NCBI RefSeq assembly: GCF_001700435.1
Contig: NZ_LYPC01000011.1
Location: forward strand, 372,001-436,000
Source of the DNA: Paenibacillus pectinilyticus
GTDB taxonomy: Bacteria > Bacillota > Bacilli > Paenibacillales > NBRC-103111
Reading direction: 5' to 3'
DNA length: 64,000 nt
The position numbers were made by a program, and so were the translations under genes. This document shows positions 25,272-34,749 of this stretch, in pieces. The notes below the pieces were generated by a model, which worked only from the letters and a program-made list of their open reading frames with translations, did no database searches and was not told the origin of the DNA. Position 1 is the first letter of the stretch. Each line of letters opens with the position of its first letter.

Positions 25272-26459
25272 TTATCTAAGCAGCTGTAAGAGACTCTGTC
25301 CAAATCGCGGCATTTCTACATCAAAGTTATCAGCAACCGTTGCCCCAATATCCGAAAATGTCTTACATACAGGCAGCTCGCCTTGCCCAGTGAAACTGTT
25401 GCTGTAGATGAGTAAAGGAACATACTCACGGGTATGATCAGTGCCCACATGAACGGGATCATTACCATGGTCTGCTGTTATGATGAGAAGATCATTTTCG
25501 CTCAGCTTGGCAAGTACTTCATTTAAACGAGCATCAAATTCTTCTAACGCTTTCCCATACCCGATCGGATCTCTACGATGTCCATAAAGTGCATCAAAGT
25601 CAACCAGATTCAAGAAACTAAGTCCTGTAAAATTAGTATCCATTGTCTCCATAAGCTTATCCATGCCATCCATGTTTGACACGGTGCGCAAAGACTTGGT
25701 GACACCTTCACCATCATAGATATCTGAGATCTTACCAATGGCTAGAACATCGAACCCAGCATCCTTGAGCTCATTCATCACGGTTCTTCCATAAGGCTTT
25801 AAGGCATAATCATGCCGGTGCGGCGTTCTCTTGAAACTCCCCAACTCCCCCAGAAATGGCCTGGCGATCACTCTGCCTACCATATATTCCTCACGCATCG
25901 AAATCTCTCTGGCGATCTCACAGATTTGATATAGTTCATCCAAAGGAACCACTTCTTCATGAGCCGCAATCTGAATCACGGAATCTGCTGACGTGTAGAC
26001 GATGAGTGCACCCGTGCTCATATGCGCTTGCCCAAGTTCATCCAGAATAGCTGTACCACTAGCTGGCTTATTCCCAATAACCTTACGTCCCGTTCTTTGT
26101 TCTAATTCGTTAATGAATGCATTTGGAAATCCTTCAGGAAACACTTTGAACGGAATATCGATTTTCAAGCCCATAATCTCCCAATGCCCTATCATCGTAT
26201 CCTTCCCATTCGAAGCCTCTTGCATTTTGGTGAAATACGCTAAAGGCTGCTCTACTTTGGGTACTCCGGGTATGGGGTCAATATGGCTTAATCCTAACTT
26301 AGATAAAATAGGAACATGCAGCCCATTCATTTTTTCTGCAATATGCCGTAATGTATGTGATCCTGTATCACCATACTTTGCTGCATCGGGAGCTTCACCG
26401 ATGCCTACAGAGTCCATGACAATGACGAAAATCCGCTTAAACCGAGGTGTTTGTTGCAT
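25272..26459 (-). CDS. deoB: Phosphopentomutase
   Basis: Interconverts ribose/deoxyribose 1-phosphate and 5-phosphate, feeding nucleoside sugars into central metabolism. 395 aa, the normal length. Alkaline-phosphatase-fold metal sites are visible: [16 protein letters not shown] at the N-terminus, [13 protein letters not shown] with the phosphorylated Thr, and [19 protein letters not shown] at the C-terminus. Third gene of deoD-nupC-deoB (32-bp gap after nupC). Confidence 0.97.
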   Translation of the reverse strand: MQQTPRFKRIFVIVMDSVGIGEAPDAAKYGDTGSHTLRHIAEKMNGLHVPILSKLGLSHIDPIPGVPKVEQPLAYFTKMQEASNGKDTMIGHWEIMGLKIDIPFKVFPEGFPNAFINELEQRTGRKVIGNKPASGTAILDELGQAHMSTGALIVYTSADSVIQIAAHEEVVPLDELYQICEIAREISMREEYMVGRVIARPFLGELGSFKRTPHRHDYALKPYGRTVMNELKDAGFDVLAIGKISDIYDGEGVTKSLRTVSNMDGMDKLMETMDTNFTGLSFLNLVDFDALYGHRRDPIGYGKALEEFDARLNEVLAKLSENDLLIITADHGNDPVHVGTDHTREYVPLLIYSNSFTGQGELPVCKTFSDIGATVADNFDVEMPRFGQSLLQLLR

Positions 26460-26491
26460 GTTAAAGCTCCTTCTATGCTACCTGTACGCAA

Positions 26492-27673
26492 CTAAAATAT
26501 GATCCCGATAACGATGGCTGATAAAACGCTTACAAGCGTAGCTCCATATAGCAATCTTAATCCAAAGCGAGCAACCACGTTCCCTTGCTTTTCATTCAAG
26601 CCTTTTACGGCACCCACGATGGTACCAATGGACCCAAAGTTAGCAAATGAGATGAGAAATACAGAAACAATGGCTGTCGTACGATCACTAAAGCTGCCCT
26701 TGATCTTAACAAAGTCAAGCATAGCCACGAATTCATTCGCCACTAATTTGGTAGCCATAACGCTGCCTGCACGGACAGCTTCAGACCATGGCACACCCAT
26801 TACAAAGGCGATCGGTGCAAAGACATAACCTAATGCTTGTTGGAACGAGATACCGAATATACCAGCGAAGACGCCGTTAATTAAAGCAATTAACCCGACG
26901 AAACCAATCAACATAACCCCAACGACGACGGCTACCTTAAAGCCATCCATGATATACTCGCCCAGCATTTCGAAAAATGTCTGTTTTTCTTGTTCCTGAA
27001 CTTCAACAATATCCTCTTCAGGTTTAACCTCATAGGGGTTGATGATCGATGCAATAATAAAGCCGCCAAATAGGTTTAGCAGTAATGCAGCCACAATATA
27101 TCTAGGCTCCAGCATCGTCATATAGGAACCTACGATCGACATGGATACCGTCGACATAGCTGATGCACATAGCGTGTACAGACGCTGTTTAGACAATAAT
27201 CCGAGTTGGTTTTTCACCGAAATAAATACTTCATTCTGTCCAACAATAGCAGCGGCAACCGCATTATAGGATTCCAATTTCCCCATACCATTTACTTTAC
27301 TTAGGACCAGACCAATATACTTGATAATAAACGGTAGTATTTTATAATGTTGCAGAATCCCGATGATTGCTGACATAAATACGATAGGCATTAGCACAAA
27401 GAGGAAGAAGGTATGTGCCCCTTCATTGGCCAAGCCACCAAAAATGAAGTTAATACCTTCATTGGCATATCCCAGTAATTTCGAAAAGCTATTAGCAAAT
27501 CCCTTAATTAAGAACTCTCCTATACTCGTCTTGAGTAGAAGCAATCCTAAAACAATCTGAACCACAATCATGACAAGGATTGGCCGGTATTTAATCTTTT
27601 TCTTATCGTTACTTGCAAGCCATGCCAGTAGTAGAACAATAATCAGACCCGCAACAGAGATGAAATAATGCAT
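26492..27673 (-). CDS. nupC: Concentrative nucleoside transporter (CNT/NupC family)
   Basis: 393 aa from ATG 27673, seven bases after GGAGG. About ten membrane segments. The CNT motif region VGQNEVFISVKNQLG and the C-terminal NEFVAMLDFVKIKG and FANFGSIGTIVGA follow the family pattern. It imports nucleosides with H+ or Na+. Its place between deoD and deoB matches a nucleoside salvage operon. Confidence 0.94.
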   Translation of the reverse strand: MHYFISVAGLIIVLLLAWLASNDKKKIKYRPILVMIVVQIVLGLLLLKTSIGEFLIKGFANSFSKLLGYANEGINFIFGGLANEGAHTFFLFVLMPIVFMSAIIGILQHYKILPFIIKYIGLVLSKVNGMGKLESYNAVAAAIVGQNEVFISVKNQLGLLSKQRLYTLCASAMSTVSMSIVGSYMTMLEPRYIVAALLLNLFGGFIIASIINPYEVKPEEDIVEVQEQEKQTFFEMLGEYIMDGFKVAVVVGVMLIGFVGLIALINGVFAGIFGISFQQALGYVFAPIAFVMGVPWSEAVRAGSVMATKLVANEFVAMLDFVKIKGSFSDRTTAIVSVFLISFANFGSIGTIVGAVKGLNEKQGNVVARFGLRLLYGATLVSVLSAIVIGIIF

Positions 27674-27798
27674 CTTGACCCCTCCAAATTTTTGTTTATT
27701 GCGCCAACAGGTTTCCACGTATTAATCCAATATTTCGGATAGATTAACTCGGTTATATTCCAATGAACAGCCCGCCGCGATCTCAATAGGTGTTAAAT

Positions 27799-28512
27799 TT
27801 ATATGGTGTCATCAATGACAGTATCGAGAGCGATTTCTACCATTTCATAAAAGGACTGTTCACTTTCCTGATGAGTTAAGTGCTCTTGCCTTAATAATTG
27901 ACTACCCACCGTCAACATAGACAGTGCTTTTACACCATATTTAGCCGCTAACGTATAGAGCGATGTGCTTTCCATTTCTACCGCTAATACCCCAAAGTCC
28001 ATAAATTTGTGGAGTCGATCCAACGTTTCACGGTAAAATTCATCCGAGTTATAAATATTGCCAACAAAGACGTTGGCTTGTTTACTTTGTGCTAGTTGAT
28101 ATGCTTTCATCAGCAAGGCGAAATCCGCCGTAGGTGCATAGTTGCAACCATGAAAAATCTTCTCTGTCAGATTGCTGTCTGAAGACACCGCTTGGGCCAA
28201 TACAATGTCGCGGATATTTACTTCTTTTTGCATCGCACCACATGTACCAATACGAATTAACTTCTTCACTTCATAATCGACGATCAGTTCCGTTGCGTAG
28301 ATGCTCATCGATGGATTGCCCATCCCTGTCCCCTGTACCGACACCGGCACACCTTTGTATAATCCCGTGTATCCATACATACCTCTTACCTCGTTATAAC
28401 AATACGCTTCATCTAAAAAGTTCTCCGCTACAAATTTTGCCCGCAAAGGATCTCCTGGAAGCAAAACACGATCTGCTATTTCTCCTTTTTTTGCGCCTAA
28501 ATGCCTGCTCAT
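27799..28512 (-). CDS. deoD: Purine-nucleoside phosphorylase family protein with altered catalytic residues
   Basis: 237 aa, full length. It has the hexameric PNP landmarks: MSRHLGAKKGEIADRVLLPGDP in order, phosphate-binding GTGMGNPS and RIGTCGAMQ, and the nucleoside-binding VEMES. However, at 201-205 it reads TVGSQ where the E. coli enzyme has TVSDH, so catalytic Asp204 is Ser, and an ungapped alignment puts Ser217 where E. coli has Arg217. Those two residues protonate and activate the purine in the E. coli enzyme. The protein may therefore bind nucleosides but catalyse poorly, or use another mechanism. It heads the operon deoD-nupC-deoB. Confidence 0.9.
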   Translation of the reverse strand: MSRHLGAKKGEIADRVLLPGDPLRAKFVAENFLDEAYCYNEVRGMYGYTGLYKGVPVSVQGTGMGNPSMSIYATELIVDYEVKKLIRIGTCGAMQKEVNIRDIVLAQAVSSDSNLTEKIFHGCNYAPTADFALLMKAYQLAQSKQANVFVGNIYNSDEFYRETLDRLHKFMDFGVLAVEMESTSLYTLAAKYGVKALSMLTVGSQLLRQEHLTHQESEQSFYEMVEIALDTVIDDTI

Positions 28513-28580
28513 ATGGTTTCCTCCAATAAACTAAACTCAGATTTTTCGAAATCGCTTCCATTTACTGACTTAGAAAATAG

Positions 28581-28643
28581 ATGCTTTCGCATTTTCCAAA
28601 CGACTTTCCTTAAGGAAGGAAGATCAGCTTTCATCGTTTGGAA
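28581..28643 (-). promoter_or_regulatory. Structured leader of the deo operon (nested inverted repeats)
   Basis: TTCCAAACGA (28594-28603) pairs with TCGTTTGGAA (28634-28643); inside lies the palindrome TTCCTTAAGGAA (28606-28617). Directly next to it ATGC/GCAT (28581-28592) closes a GAAA tetraloop on the minus strand. There is no T-run, so it is not an ordinary terminator. It may be an operator for the Mga-like regulator or an RNA control element. No riboswitch class was recognised. Confidence 0.45.
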
Positions 28644-28722
28644 CCTACATTGAGCATAAGGTTTTCTATCATCACAAACTAGACCAAAATCTTACGCAGG
28701 ATGCGGAAAATATTTGATCAAA

Positions 28723-30159
28723 TTATAGAAGCAATTCTTTACGAATATTGTCCAGATCTCTTTTGGATGGAATCGTAGAAATAGTAACAACAGGCACTGT
28801 CTTTAATGCAATCGGGATATTACTAATGACGAAATCGATTTGATGCTGCTGCACCATTTCGTCGGTTAGTCCTTTCATAATGGACGTATTAATGATTAAC
28901 TGATCCCCGATTTCCTTTTTAATCAAATCCGCTATGTAGTGGCGAATCGAGAATTCTTCCCCGATCACTAAGAAGGCCTTTTTCCTTTTATAACGTAAGC
29001 TTGAACGAACAATTAGGGTTAATTTTGTTAAATGATAATCATTATACAGGATAGCAGGGTAAGCTTCATTCCACGTTCTCATGCATTCTTGCAATTCTTG
29101 ATAGATCTGCTGGCACTCCTTTTGCACATATGTCGATAAATTGCTTTTTGAAATCATCATCCATTCCGGAATTGCATTATCCATCAAAAGCTTGTCTATG
29201 AAGTTATAGATCTCCAATATAAATCGTTCTTCCATATCCATATTCGGATATACCTTTGCCAATAAGGTAAAAAGCAGATTACCCATTGGATACGCTTCTT
29301 TATCCTTGTATAATTCCACTTCTTTCAGCGGTGTCATTTCCGATCCTTCGTAATAGTGATATTGGCTGAGACTCACGCGTGATTGTATAAAGAATAGTTC
29401 ACTTTTGGGGAATTCGATAGACAGTTGATCTTCTAGACTCTTCGCAAGCGTTGTTACCGGCAAATAAAACATCTCTTGTTCCCAGGGATAACTACTCTCG
29501 TCGACTTGTACGCATTTCCCTTTCGTAACCCGATCTACGACAATCGCCAGCAAAAAGGATAATTTCCGTTTGGAATTGATAAAATAAACTATATTTTTTT
29601 CATTTTCTATATGTGTGATTAACTGATTCATATCATCAAAGTTCATATTCGCAAAAGGCCATCCTGTAAATTCATAGGCATCACCATATAACTTCCAATA
29701 AAAATACCGTATATTCATTTCATTCCCTTTGATTTTAGGGGTGGAATACGTAATGTGTATTTTATACGGTTTCAGATCATGATTATTCAAATGTACAATC
29801 AGCTTCTTCAACGATGAGGTGCTCATAAACATTTCTCCAGCAAGCTCCTCCACTGAGAACCGTCCGTCGGTGGTAAACAATAAATGCATCAGCCGATAAA
29901 AGGTGGTCTGACTGAATATAGAAGACATCACTTCACTAATCGTCTTCCCTCGTCCATCACGTCGAAGAAATATGCCCTTTCCTCTAGACACCTCAATCGT
30001 GATATCAAGTGGCAACTGCTTACTGATCTCTTCAACCATCTTACGTATTGTTTTATCTGAGATTCCTAGGCTGTTCTCAACTTCGGCTAAGGTAAACCAT
30101 CTTTGTTCCGTATCAAGCAGTGTTAAGAGTTCGCTTGCTAATGTATATCCCTTATCCAT
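28723..30159 (-). CDS. Mga-like transcriptional regulator
   Basis: 478 aa. Two N-terminal helix-turn-helix modules (about 18-45, TLAEVENSLGISDKTIRKMV, and 98-118, SVEELAGEMFMSTSSLKKLI), as in Mga/AtxA-type regulators, then a long helical PRD-like middle and a C-terminal segment (about 390-478, KAFLVIGEEFSIRHYIADLI) that resembles a PTS EIIB-like fold. There is no obvious conserved PRD histidine pair. It lies upstream of the deo operon on the same strand with a 210-bp gap holding inverted repeats, so it may activate that operon. Confidence 0.85.
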   Translation of the reverse strand: MDKGYTLASELLTLLDTEQRWFTLAEVENSLGISDKTIRKMVEEISKQLPLDITIEVSRGKGIFLRRDGRGKTISEVMSSIFSQTTFYRLMHLLFTTDGRFSVEELAGEMFMSTSSLKKLIVHLNNHDLKPYKIHITYSTPKIKGNEMNIRYFYWKLYGDAYEFTGWPFANMNFDDMNQLITHIENEKNIVYFINSKRKLSFLLAIVVDRVTKGKCVQVDESSYPWEQEMFYLPVTTLAKSLEDQLSIEFPKSELFFIQSRVSLSQYHYYEGSEMTPLKEVELYKDKEAYPMGNLLFTLLAKVYPNMDMEERFILEIYNFIDKLLMDNAIPEWMMISKSNLSTYVQKECQQIYQELQECMRTWNEAYPAILYNDYHLTKLTLIVRSSLRYKRKKAFLVIGEEFSIRHYIADLIKKEIGDQLIINTSIMKGLTDEMVQQHQIDFVISNIPIALKTVPVVTISTIPSKRDLDNIRKELLL

Positions 30160-30199
30160 GTTCCCACCCTGTTTCTTATTAATTACAACCCTCTAAAGA

Positions 30200-30233
30200 A
30201 AAGTCGATTCCCCCAGAAGGAAGAATCGGCTTT
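30200..30233 (-). terminator. Terminator of the glycosyltransferase/deacetylase operon
   Basis: AAAGTCGATTC (30200-30210) pairs with GAATCGGCTTT (30223-30233) with one G-T pair. It is located just after the deacetylase stop on the minus strand. Confidence 0.75.
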
Positions 30234-30259
30234 ATGATCTGTTTGTCCTATTTAACGCA

Positions 30260-30760
30260 TTACCTTACTCGCTTAATGATTTCATAACAAATATATCGTT
30301 CTAAATCTTCAATATCCTGACTTTCATAGCATTCTAACAGCAATTCTTTCTTAGTTAATATTTTTTTATCTAATTTTTTTTTCGATGTTTCGAATACGTA
30401 GATATTTCGATCAACCAACTCATGCACAATTTTGGATATCGCGATGTGTTGTGTGTGTCCATATTCCCCTTTTAAATTATGAGTGACCACTTTGGCTATC
30501 GGTTTCCGTGCAAGCACCTCGGCTATATCCGCCTTCAAACGAAGCTGATCAAAATCGCCATCCCATTTATCTTCATACTCCCACATTTCAAATTCCGCTT
30601 GAACCTTCTTCATTACTTTCTGAAATTCTTTGCGTCTGAGCTTGTTGTTTCCGTTTGTCACACAAATGACCAGCCATCCTTTTTCCTGTATGAGCTGGGC
30701 CCCGCCAAATATCATTTCATCATCGGGATGAGCAACAATCATTATTTTATCATAACTCAT
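30260..30760 (-). CDS. PIG-L family deacetylase (short form)
   Basis: 166 aa. The metal-binding motif AHPDDE is at 10-15 and the second motif GEYGHTQH near 104. PIG-L enzymes remove acetyl from N-acetylglucosamine conjugates (BshB, MshB, GlcNAc-PI deacetylase). It is shorter than most members (about 220 aa), ending after a lysine-rich stretch. The start overlaps the end of the glycosyltransferase gene by 11 bases, so they act together: the transferase would make a GlcNAc conjugate that this enzyme de-acetylates. Confidence 0.88.
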   Translation of the reverse strand: MSYDKIMIVAHPDDEMIFGGAQLIQEKGWLVICVTNGNNKLRRKEFQKVMKKVQAEFEMWEYEDKWDGDFDQLRLKADIAEVLARKPIAKVVTHNLKGEYGHTQHIAISKIVHELVDRNIYVFETSKKKLDKKILTKKELLLECYESQDIEDLERYICYEIIKRVR

Positions 30761-31853
30761 GATTTTTCATCTCAATGACCCTTGATCTATATATGTTAAG
30801 TATTCTCTTGGTTACGACAGAAATATCCATTGATTGCTTCATAGTTCGCCTCAACTCTTTTCGCCAATGCGCATGTTGTTCTTTATGCTGCACGCCATCT
30901 AGGATAGCTTTGGTAATATGGCTCTGATCCATCGGCAGATAACATTTATGATCACAGAAATAATAGTTCAAGGCCTCATTGAAATTATCAAGAGTTACTA
31001 AGCCAAACGTTCCTTCGGTACCGATCGCGATTACCGGGCATTCGCAAGAAATGGCTTCCAACGCAACTCTGCCAGTTCCGACAACATAATCGCTTATCGC
31101 GTATAACTCAGACATATCCTCTCGGTTGCCCATATACCGGATTCGCTTTGATTCTATTTTATCGGTAATACGCTTCTTAATTTTCATAGCATGCATACCG
31201 CCACCAGCGATAAGAAGATGTAGATTAGGGAGTGCATTTAGTAATTTTTCTTCACTAGCATCTAACAACAGATTGCAAATCTTATACTTGGTATCCTCTA
31301 ACCTGCTGGCGTACAGAATGACTTTGGCTTTCTCGGGAATGTTTAATTTACTTCTTAGATTGGACTTGTGGGGCCTGAACTTTTCCATATCAATCCCATT
31401 TGGAATGAATACGGTAGAGATGCCATGCTGTTGCAAATGATTCTGAACGGGTACACTAACACTAATAAAAGTAGGTTCAATAGCGCATTGCTTGAATAAG
31501 TCCATTGATTCCGCGAGGTTATAATACATACCATGAAAGGTATAAATCAAAGGTATCTTTAATTCCTGAGATAATTGCACAGCAATCCTGGCACTGCTCT
31601 GCAAATGAGCGTGGATCACATTAATTTTGTTGATTCGAATCCAATTCTCCAGTTTCTGTTTATTGGTTATATCTCTATGGATTTTGCAATTAAGCTTTTT
31701 AAATTGATTTTCGAGCGGCCCAGGATCCCCTGTTACAAACACTGAAATACCTTGTTCTATCAATTCTTTCGCAAGTGATAGAACATGCGTCTCCGTTCCT
31801 CCAATATCAAAAGCATCCAGCACCAATAGCACTCTTACGTCTTGACCTTCCAA
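30750..31853 (-). CDS. GT4-type glycosyltransferase
   Basis: 367 aa from a TTG at 31853, eight bases after AAGGAG. N-terminal GT-B domain with LVLDAFDIGGTETHVLSLA (typical GGxExH acceptor-side motif) and C-terminal domain with GTGRVALEAISCECPVIA (E-x7-E nucleotide-sugar site). Its partner is a PIG-L deacetylase. It is not BshA: the N-terminal motif differs and the gene context is not that of bacillithiol synthesis. The product is likely a surface or secondary glycoside. Confidence 0.88.
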   Translation of the reverse strand: MEGQDVRVLLVLDAFDIGGTETHVLSLAKELIEQGISVFVTGDPGPLENQFKKLNCKIHRDITNKQKLENWIRINKINVIHAHLQSSARIAVQLSQELKIPLIYTFHGMYYNLAESMDLFKQCAIEPTFISVSVPVQNHLQQHGISTVFIPNGIDMEKFRPHKSNLRSKLNIPEKAKVILYASRLEDTKYKICNLLLDASEEKLLNALPNLHLLIAGGGMHAMKIKKRITDKIESKRIRYMGNREDMSELYAISDYVVGTGRVALEAISCECPVIAIGTEGTFGLVTLDNFNEALNYYFCDHKCYLPMDQSHITKAILDGVQHKEQHAHWRKELRRTMKQSMDISVVTKRILNIYRSRVIEMKNHEL

Positions 31854-32018
31854 ATCTTCATCTCCTTCATTCCTCAGGTAACTATCAATTAACCTTCATA
31901 ATGTAATAAGTAATGAAAATAGTAGAAGATATGAAGCGGCTGCTAACTATATCCTTGTAATATGTATAGTTGCCTTTATACGGTTCACCGCGAAGTCTGT
32001 AACAGCAAGTAAACATAT

Positions 32019-32057
32019 AAAAAAGCCTCCCTTAGACCCAAAGTCTTCAAGGGAGGC
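32019..32057 (-). terminator. Terminator of the ABC-F gene
   Basis: On the minus strand GCCTCCCTT and AAGGGAGGC pair with an inner GTCT/AGAC stem, followed by six T (plus-strand A-run at 32019-32024). Confidence 0.9.
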
Positions 32058-32075
32058 CGCAACAATTGTTGTCAT

Positions 32076-33815
32076 TTAAAGCAACTTAATTTGCTCTTCT
32101 AGCTCTTCAACCAATACTTTTGCAAGTTCGAAATTCGTATCTTTTAAAGCCAATTCTATTTTCATTTCCAGCGCTTTTTTATTTTGTTCCTTTTCTAGAT
32201 AGTCTCTGTCAAAATGACTAGCATAAATCATCTGTCTAAATTTGCGCATACTCATTTTTCTAATCGTCTTATCGTCAATGATTAACACATAATCCATACC
32301 ATTAACGACCGAATAGAAATCATGAGAAATCATGAGAATCGCGCCATTATAGTCTACAATGGCTTTCTCCAAAGCTATTTGTGTATAGATGTCTAAATGG
32401 CTTGTCGGTTCATCAAGAAGCAATACGTTTGCTTTACTGGCAGCAACTTTAGCCAATTGAAGCATATTTTTTTCTCCACCAGATAAAGAAGCTATCTTTT
32501 GATTAACGATTTCTCCTTCAAAGCCATAGTTTGAAAGGTACGATCTAACCTCATCATACGTTTGAAACCCAGCATCGATGAATTCTTCTAGTATGGTATT
32601 CGAATCCGTTAGCACTTCGCCTTGATTCTGAGATAAATAAGCTACTTTCACATCCGCATTGATTTCAATGGAAGCCTGATTATTTATAAATATATCTCGG
32701 AGTAACGTCGTTTTCCCGGTACCGTTCGGACCAATAATGGCTACTTTATCCGTAGATTTGATCTCAAAGTTCACGTTGTCTAAAAGCAGCTCATCAAAGG
32801 CAACACGATAATTATTGACATTTACAACAACGGTGTCTTCCATTTCATGATCGATACCGAAATTGATCGTCGGCTGCTTAATATCAACAAATGGCGCTTT
32901 AATTCTACGCGCTTCCAATCTCTCTTGAAACCTAACTCTAGCTTTTAACGCTCTACCTCTAGAGGCTTCTGAATTATACGTTGCGATAGCTCTAAGATTA
33001 TCAATAATGTTATCGTATCTCTCAATTTCTTCTTGTTCAGCGACTGCGATTTCTTGCAACTCCATTTTAGTCTGAAGTAACGAGAAGTTATAATCTATAT
33101 ATCGCCCATCAAACTCTTGGATCTCCGTGTTTTCAAGGTGTATAATTTTGTTGAAGCAATGATTCAAGAGATATCGGTTGTGCGTAACAACTAGCAGCAT
33201 GCCTTTGTGAGAATTAATCAGATGTTTAAGCGCATTTAGGTTTTCAAAGTCTAAAAATACATCGGGTTCGTCCATAATGATTAAGTCTGGATGACTAAGC
33301 ATTTCCTTCATCACTTGAATAAGTTTGAATTCCCCACCACTCAGATCGGATACCTTAACATCTTTTAGCTTCATGAGGTTGGCTAGATTTAGTTTCTTAT
33401 TCATGTTACTTTCAAAATCAGCCCCACCCATGGAATCAAACGCGTCTAAAGTGAATTGATACTTTTCTAGTAACGAATCCAGATCTGTTGATGTTTCCAT
33501 TTCCGTACAAATAGCTGTTATTTCATTTTGTAACGTAATAAATTCTTCCCCTATATATTCAAAAACCGTTGTTTCCTTCGTCTTGTCTAGTTGTGAGAAT
33601 TGACTCACATGCCCGATTTTGCAAGTCGGGTCTATTTCTAACTTGCCCTCGAATAAATATCTTTCTGGATCCATGAGTATATCGATCAGTGTACTTTTCC
33701 CACTGCCACTTGTTCCTATAAAAGCGCAATGTTGTCCCTCTTCAAGCGTAAACGAAATGTTGGTATATAGTTCTTTTTGCGGAAATGAGAAGGATAAGTT
33801 TTCAACTTTTATCAT
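32076..33815 (-). CDS. ABC-F family ATPase
   Basis: 579 aa, two ABC cassettes and no membrane segments. Cassette 1: GTSGSGKST (about 34-42), LSGGE (about 158), MDEPD. Cassette 2: GPNGTGKTT (about 359), LSGGEKNML, LDEPTSHLD. Between them a charged linker (about 245-300, LKARVRFQERLEARR) acts as the arm reaching the ribosome in this family. ABC-F proteins act on ribosomes: some give resistance to macrolides, lincosamides and pleuromutilins, others tune translation. The first cassette has MDEPD rather than DEPTNHLD, the form seen in antibiotic-resistance-type members. The nearby APH gene makes resistance plausible; unproven. Confidence 0.9.
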   Translation of the reverse strand: MIKVENLSFSFPQKELYTNISFTLEEGQHCAFIGTSGSGKSTLIDILMDPERYLFEGKLEIDPTCKIGHVSQFSQLDKTKETTVFEYIGEEFITLQNEITAICTEMETSTDLDSLLEKYQFTLDAFDSMGGADFESNMNKKLNLANLMKLKDVKVSDLSGGEFKLIQVMKEMLSHPDLIIMDEPDVFLDFENLNALKHLINSHKGMLLVVTHNRYLLNHCFNKIIHLENTEIQEFDGRYIDYNFSLLQTKMELQEIAVAEQEEIERYDNIIDNLRAIATYNSEASRGRALKARVRFQERLEARRIKAPFVDIKQPTINFGIDHEMEDTVVVNVNNYRVAFDELLLDNVNFEIKSTDKVAIIGPNGTGKTTLLRDIFINNQASIEINADVKVAYLSQNQGEVLTDSNTILEEFIDAGFQTYDEVRSYLSNYGFEGEIVNQKIASLSGGEKNMLQLAKVAASKANVLLLDEPTSHLDIYTQIALEKAIVDYNGAILMISHDFYSVVNGMDYVLIIDDKTIRKMSMRKFRQMIYASHFDRDYLEKEQNKKALEMKIELALKDTNFELAKVLVEELEEQIKLL

Positions 33816-33951
33816 CGTATTACCTTTCTTTATAACTAAATTTGTGGCTATTATTTAGAAGAATTGCAAAGCGTAGATTCCGAGTTTACCGTTGTTAGAG
33901 TAACACTGTTTACAATTAACTTCAATTGATTTGTATTCCCTGTTTTAATGA

Positions 33952-34731
33952 TTAAAAGAACTCGTCCATGAGCTGATAGTAAAGTGCTTTTGTTTCATCT
34001 AATTCTGTTAAACCATAATGTTCAAGAAAGGCATGTATAGGCTCATCACCAAAGTTATATTTTATACTTCTGATTGCCAAGGCTATATCCTGATACCTGT
34101 CTGCAACCCCAGCCCTGCCCCAATCAATAAAACCATGAACCTTCCCATTATTTATTATGATATTAGGTAAGCAGAAATCGCCATGGGTAAAGACTAAGTC
34201 CTCCTTAACGGGCTTTTTGCTAAGTAGCTCATGAAATAAGTCTTTAGCCTTCAAACCTTGTCTATGTGGATCAAAATTTTCTTCATCAACCAGATTATCT
34301 TCTACTCGCTTCTTGGCTTCCTTTATCTTACTGTCTAATCTTTGATTAAAAGGGCAACCTGCAACATGTATGTCATGAACCGCTCTCAGACCATAAGCCA
34401 ATTGCTTCATTAACTGTGGTAAGATGATTTCGAATGACTTTTCAGAAGCATTACTACCCTCGATTTCAGTTATGAGTAAGTATTCATTAGAATCGTCTTG
34501 ACCGTAATAGACCACTTCTGGGACAGGCAGTTTGCCTTGTAACCATTCCAATCGTTCTTTCTCATTCAATAGGCTTTCAACAGCGGCGAGGGATTGGATT
34601 TTCAAGTATAGATTACATGAACTGCCTATCAATAAGTACGTTTTTGATTCTGAATGACCAATAGTATTTCTTCTCCACGTATATCCGTTAATCATTTTAG
34701 ATAAGTTCTCTGGAAGTGCAAATTCCTCCAT
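33952..34731 (-). CDS. APH(3')-family aminoglycoside O-phosphotransferase
   Basis: 259 aa, close to the 264 of APH(3')-III. Landmarks in register: LYLK (Lys44, ATP), LPVPEVVYYG, catalytic FTHGDFCLPN (Asp185), metal site GFIDWGRAGVAD (Asp203) and the C-terminal MDEFF that matches LDELF in known enzymes. The family phosphorylates the 3'-OH of kanamycin/neomycin-type drugs with ATP. Probably an intrinsic chromosomal copy, since no mobile element flanks it. A 56-codon membrane protein gene precedes it by 18 bases. Confidence 0.88.
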   Translation of the reverse strand: MEEFALPENLSKMINGYTWRRNTIGHSESKTYLLIGSSCNLYLKIQSLAAVESLLNEKERLEWLQGKLPVPEVVYYGQDDSNEYLLITEIEGSNASEKSFEIILPQLMKQLAYGLRAVHDIHVAGCPFNQRLDSKIKEAKKRVEDNLVDEENFDPHRQGLKAKDLFHELLSKKPVKEDLVFTHGDFCLPNIIINNGKVHGFIDWGRAGVADRYQDIALAIRSIKYNFGDEPIHAFLEHYGLTELDETKALYYQLMDEFF

Positions 34732-34749
34732 GTATTGTTCCCCTCACCT

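Noticed and set aside
30260..31853. Bacillithiol genes bshA and bshB
   Set aside because: The transferase lacks the BshA N-terminal motif and the deacetylase is about 70 residues too short; only the general family match holds.
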